Below, one piece after another: positions 7,438-9,403 of a stretch of 9,403 nucleotides of DNA. A program made the position numbers and the translations under genes. Within the stretch, counting starts at the first letter, position 1; the number at the start of each line of letters is the position of its first letter. Below the pieces are notes generated by a model that did no database searches, was not told the DNA's origin, and was given only the letters and a program-made list of their open reading frames with translations. The DNA comes from Acholeplasmataceae bacterium (lineage in GTDB: Bacteria > Bacillota_I > Bacilli_A > Acholeplasmatales > Acholeplasmataceae), in assembly GCA_023230825.1 (NCBI GenBank), contig JALNWO010000058.1, forward strand, positions 1-9,403, in the 5' to 3' direction.

Positions 7438-8081
7438 TATTCCATTCCTTTCATGGGCTTCACATCGTTCACTACTAAAGTGGCGTGTGTCGCTTCGAGT
7501 ACTTCTTCAAGTGTGTGATTGGGGTGAATTTCTAATAAGTGTAGCCCATCATCCCGCACTTCCATCACGGCCATTTCGGTAACAATCAAATTAGCTTGCC
7601 TATGTGCAGTAAGTGGCAACGTACACTTCTCTAAAATTTTATGAACGCCACGGTTTGTATGTCTCATCGCAATAATAACCTTTTTAGCGCCAGTGACTAA
7701 GTCCATCGCTCCGCCCATTCCTGGCACCATTTTTCCAGGAATAATCCAAGACGCCAACGACCCTTCTTTATCAACCTCTAAGGCACCTAAAACAGTCACA
7801 TCAATATGACGACCGCGAATAAAGGAAAACGACGTTGCGGTATCGATATATGCGCCACCTTTAACGATTGATGCTTTCATTCCACCGGCATTAACAATAT
7901 CATTTGCTTCACCTAAATCAGGACCTAAACCAATAATTCCGTTTTCAGATTGAAAGACCACGCCTTTTTCATGAGGAACATAGTGAGCCACTAACGTTGG
8001 GATCCCTATCCCTAAGTTAACTAAATCACCTTCTTTTAATTCTAAGGCAACTCTTGATGCAATAATGTTTTTATCATCCAT
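7437..8081 (-). CDS. atoA: CoA transferase subunit B (butyryl-CoA:acetoacetate CoA-transferase type)
   Basis: This is the subunit carrying the catalytic glutamate of a class I (heterodimeric) CoA transferase. In this pathway the enzyme passes CoA from butyryl-CoA to acetoacetate, releasing butyrate and making acetoacetyl-CoA. The motif SENG (45-48), with E46 as the expected acyl-CoA-attacking residue, is followed by GLGP. GIGIPT (24-29) is also typical. Length is 214 residues from the ATG at 8081, which follows GAGGTG. A longer frame starting at 8111 would overlap subunit A and is less likely. The start is one base after the subunit A stop. Donor and acceptor specificity is inferred from context; acetate or other short acyl-CoA transfer is possible. 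Confidence 0.93.
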   Translation of the reverse strand: MDDKNIIASRVALELKEGDLVNLGIGIPTLVAHYVPHEKGVVFQSENGIIGLGPDLGEANDIVNAGGMKASIVKGGAYIDTATSFSFIRGRHIDVTVLGALEVDKEGSLASWIIPGKMVPGMGGAMDLVTGAKKVIIAMRHTNRGVHKILEKCTLPLTAHRQANLIVTEMAVMEVRDDGLHLLEIHPNHTLEEVLEATHATLVVNDVKPMKGME

Positions 8082-8082
8082 G

Positions 8083-8727
8083 TTATTCACCTCGTAAAAT
8101 ATAATCAACAAATGGATGTGGTGTAATCACATGTTCAGGATCGATTTCTGTACAATCTTGAACCGGTTCAACAACAACCACCTGGGCCGCTGTTGCCATA
8201 GTCGGATTAAAGTTTCTCATCGTTTCTTTATATCTTAAGTTCCCATAAGCATCCGCAACCGCGCCACCAATTAATGCCATATCAGCACCTAACGCTGTTT
8301 CTAATAAATAATCATTGCCATCAACGTGGATGACTTGTTTGCCATCTTGAACAAGGGTGTTTAAACCAGTCGGTGTTAAAACACCACCTAATCCAGCACC
8401 ATAGGCACGGATTCTTTCAACCAAAGTGCCTTGGGGCACCAACTCAACTTCTAAAGCGTTTGTGTTCATCAGTTGGGCAATATCTGGATTTGTTCCAATG
8501 TGACTCGCAATGAGTTTTTTGACTTGGCCGGCACTTATCATTTTACCGACACCATTGCCTTGGTAACCACCATCATTACAAATAATGGTTAAATCCTTAA
8601 CCTTTGATTCAACAACTAAATCAATGAGTTTCTCAGGTGATCCATTGGTTAAAAAACCACCCACATGGATTGTCATGCCATCTTTTAATAGTTTTTTAAA
8701 ATCTTCGTGATGAATTCTTTTTCTCAT
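8083..8727 (-). CDS. atoD: CoA transferase subunit A (butyryl-CoA:acetoacetate CoA-transferase type)
   Basis: This is the partner of the following subunit B gene in a heterodimeric class I CoA transferase (AtoDA/CtfAB-like). The 214-residue protein starts [10 protein letters not shown] and has the glycine-rich segment [16 protein letters not shown] (21-36), then GGYQGNG (53-59) and [16 protein letters not shown] (99-114), all usual for the alpha subunit. The ATG at 8727 has AAGAGGA upstream within the end of the hydratase gene; an in-frame ATG at 8769 lies further inside that gene and would add 14 unrelated residues. It follows the hydratase stop by one base. The role in butyrate formation and acetoacetate activation comes from its place beside kce and kal. 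Confidence 0.93.
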   Translation of the reverse strand: MRKRIHHEDFKKLLKDGMTIHVGGFLTNGSPEKLIDLVVESKVKDLTIICNDGGYQGNGVGKMISAGQVKKLIASHIGTNPDIAQLMNTNALEVELVPQGTLVERIRAYGAGLGGVLTPTGLNTLVQDGKQVIHVDGNDYLLETALGADMALIGGAVADAYGNLRYKETMRNFNPTMATAAQVVVVEPVQDCTEIDPEHVITPHPFVDYILRGE

Positions 8728-8728
8728 T

Positions 8729-9151
8729 TTATTTTCCTCTTGGTGGCATAATCTCTGCTTCACCAACAATCACAACATCACCTTGTTCGTTTGTCGCAAC
8801 GCATTCAAAGGTCACTCGATTTCGCTCTACTTGTAATTCTTTAACAGTCACTTGAGCCGTGATCTCATCATTTAAGTAAACGGGTTTTGTAAACTTCAAT
8901 GATTGCTTAGTATAAATACTTCCTAAGCCTGGCATTTGCACTCCGAAAATAGCGCTAAACAAAGAACTGACTAACATCCCATGGACGATGGGCTTTTTAA
9001 AAATCGTTTGGCTCGCATAATTTTCGTCTAAGTGAGCCGGGTTAAAATCATTTGAGACTTCCGCAAACTGCAAAACATCCGCCTTGCTGAAGCGTTTTTT
9101 AATGTGTGCAGAGTCCCCCACTTTTAGCTCATGAATTGTGTAAAATTTCAT
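8729..9151 (-). CDS. MaoC-like (R)-specific enoyl-CoA hydratase
   Basis: This is a 140-residue single hotdog-domain hydratase of the MaoC/PhaJ type. The hydratase-2 signature is clear: FAEVSNDFNPAHLDENYA at 29-46, with catalytic D35 and H40, followed by FKKPIVHGML (50-59). The natural reaction would be reversible hydration of crotonyl-CoA, the product of Kal, to (R)-3-hydroxybutyryl-CoA. It is the first gene of the operon, about 210 nt after the promoter. The ATG at 9151 follows a near-perfect AAGGAGGA. Clostridial butyrate pathways usually use an (S)-specific crotonase, so the stereochemistry implied here is notable. It may link crotonyl-CoA to acetoacetyl-CoA or to another 3-hydroxyacyl route; the physiological direction is not readable from the sequence. 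Confidence 0.88.
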   Translation of the reverse strand: MKFYTIHELKVGDSAHIKKRFSKADVLQFAEVSNDFNPAHLDENYASQTIFKKPIVHGMLVSSLFSAIFGVQMPGLGSIYTKQSLKFTKPVYLNDEITAQVTVKELQVERNRVTFECVATNEQGDVVIVGEAEIMPPRGK

Positions 9152-9165
9152 ATATCCTCCTTCTC

Positions 9166-9205
9166 AAACAAAAAGGGAACACCATTACATCAGTAACAGT
9201 GCTCC
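9166..9205 (-). terminator. Riboswitch-controlled intrinsic terminator (expression platform)
   Basis: In the RNA, a 13-bp stem forms between the complements of 9193-9205 (GGAGCACUGUUAC) and 9176-9188 (GUAAUGGUGUUCC), counting G-U pairs, with a UGAU loop, and is followed by CUUUUUGUUU. It lies just before the ribosome site of the first gene. Its left arm contains the entire 3' strand of aptamer helix P1 (9195-9199) and part of P5, so terminator and folded aptamer cannot exist together. Confidence 0.88.
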
Positions 9206-9351
9206 ATCCATTCATGGCAATATTTAAACTGTACGTTTAAATACCAAGCAAAAAATACTTAGGCTCATTTTTTACTTTCGGCAACTCACTCCTTCAGACC
9301 TATATCTGCCTAAAGATATAATAGGCTTACCCAATGAATTGCGCCTCTGTT
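9195..9351 (-). promoter_or_regulatory. Lysine riboswitch aptamer (L-box)
   Basis: The leader RNA shows the diagnostic parts of the lysine riboswitch in order. P1 pairs AACAG (9347-9351) with CUGUU (9195-9199). The core AGAGGCGC follows. P2 ends in the loop UUAGGC (9308-9313), perfectly complementary to GCCUAA (9259-9264) in the P3 loop, giving the family's kissing-loop contact. The core GAAGGAGUGAGUUGCCGAAAG lies partly between P2 and P3. P3 is an 11-bp stem (9246-9256 with 9267-9277), P4 a perfect 9-bp hairpin (9221-9229 with 9235-9243), and P5 pairs CCAU with AUGG, followed by the conserved GGAG. These features resemble the B. subtilis lysC leader. Ligand lysine is known for the family. 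The expression platform suggests activation by lysine, which fits a catabolic operon. Confidence 0.92.
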
Positions 9352-9368
9352 TCGTTTTCTCCATAGCC

Positions 9369-9398
9369 ATTATATCGTATTTATGTAAGCGCTGTCAA
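9369..9398 (-). promoter_or_regulatory. Lysine operon promoter
   Basis: On the minus strand TTGACA (9393-9398) and TATAAT (9369-9374) are both perfect sigma-A consensus hexamers, separated by 18 bases. Transcription should begin near 9361-9364, giving a leader of about 210 nt. A hexamer pair this strong suggests that control lies in the overlapping cre site and the downstream riboswitch rather than in a weak promoter. Confidence 0.9.
9384..9397 (+). promoter_or_regulatory. Putative cre site (CcpA catabolite repression) overlapping the -35 box
   Basis: The plus-strand sequence TGTAAGCGCTGTCA agrees with the cre consensus TGWAARCGYTWNCW at 13 of 14 positions (G in place of W at position 11). 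It covers part of the -35 hexamer and the spacer, a position where bound CcpA would block RNA polymerase. This predicts lower lysine fermentation when preferred sugars are present. The ccpA gene is not in the window. Confidence 0.75.
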
Positions 9399-9403
9399 TT
9401 GGA

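Noticed and set aside
8083..8769. Longer starts for atoD (8769), atoA (8111) and kce (7097)
   Set aside because: Each adds 10-14 residues unlike the family and lies inside the upstream gene; the shorter starts have good ribosome sites and family-like N termini.
9166..9360. Leader as a T-box or another riboswitch class
   Set aside because: No T-box TGGNACCGCG-type sequence is present, while the kissing loop, P3/P4 stems and GCCGAA core match the lysine riboswitch.

Overview
The window is almost entirely one minus-strand operon for fermentation of lysine through the 3-aminomutase (3,5-diaminohexanoate) pathway. It comes from a low-GC, Gram-positive-type bacterium, probably an anaerobic Bacillota. 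Signs of this are AT-rich genes with AAGGAGG-like ribosome sites, a consensus TTGACA/TATAAT promoter, a CcpA-type cre site, a lysine riboswitch and a LytTR regulator. Two genes end in TGA inside ATGA overlaps and Trp is read from TGG, so TGA is a stop here. I cannot assign genus or class.

Layout, read in the direction of transcription (9403 down to 1). A promoter with an overlapping cre site lies at 9369-9398. It is followed by a leader of about 210 nt with a lysine (L-box) riboswitch aptamer (9195-9351), whose P1 3' strand is part of an intrinsic terminator (9166-9205). Next come ten tightly packed genes: a MaoC-type hydratase (8729-9151), CoA-transferase subunits A and B (8083-8727, 7437-8081), kal (7054-7437), kce (6237-7061), kdd (5203-6240), kamA (3953-5206), a kamB-like P-loop gene (2973-about 3953), kamD (1424-2980) and kamE (709-1434). 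Neighbours overlap or are 1 nt apart. A hairpin at 670-705 ends the operon. A separate minus-strand unit follows: a stand-alone LytTR regulator (25-549) and the first codons of a second gene running off the window at position 1.

KamA converts L-lysine to beta-lysine. KamDE, maintained by the KamB-like protein, makes 3,5-diaminohexanoate. Kdd oxidises it to 3-keto-5-aminohexanoate. Kce splits this with acetyl-CoA into acetoacetate and 3-aminobutyryl-CoA. Kal removes ammonia to give crotonyl-CoA. The CoA transferase moves CoA between butyryl-CoA and acetoacetate, and the MaoC protein can hydrate crotonyl-CoA. Butyryl-CoA dehydrogenase/Etf, thiolase and a lysine transporter are not in the window.

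The main points of interest are these. (1) The leader geometry predicts a lysine riboswitch that turns transcription ON, because aptamer and terminator are mutually exclusive; catabolite repression appears to be layered on top. (2) kamA is full length but has an in-frame TAG at codon 85, where the family has a conserved Arg. (3) The next gene, kamB-like, has no ATG, GTG or TTG start before its Walker A motif; the expected TAATG overlap reads TAATC. (4) KamA lacks all four structural-zinc cysteines of the Clostridium enzyme. (5) The kamC (MutS-like) partner of kamB is absent. Points 2 and 3 could be early decay, recoding or sequence error, and the window alone cannot decide.
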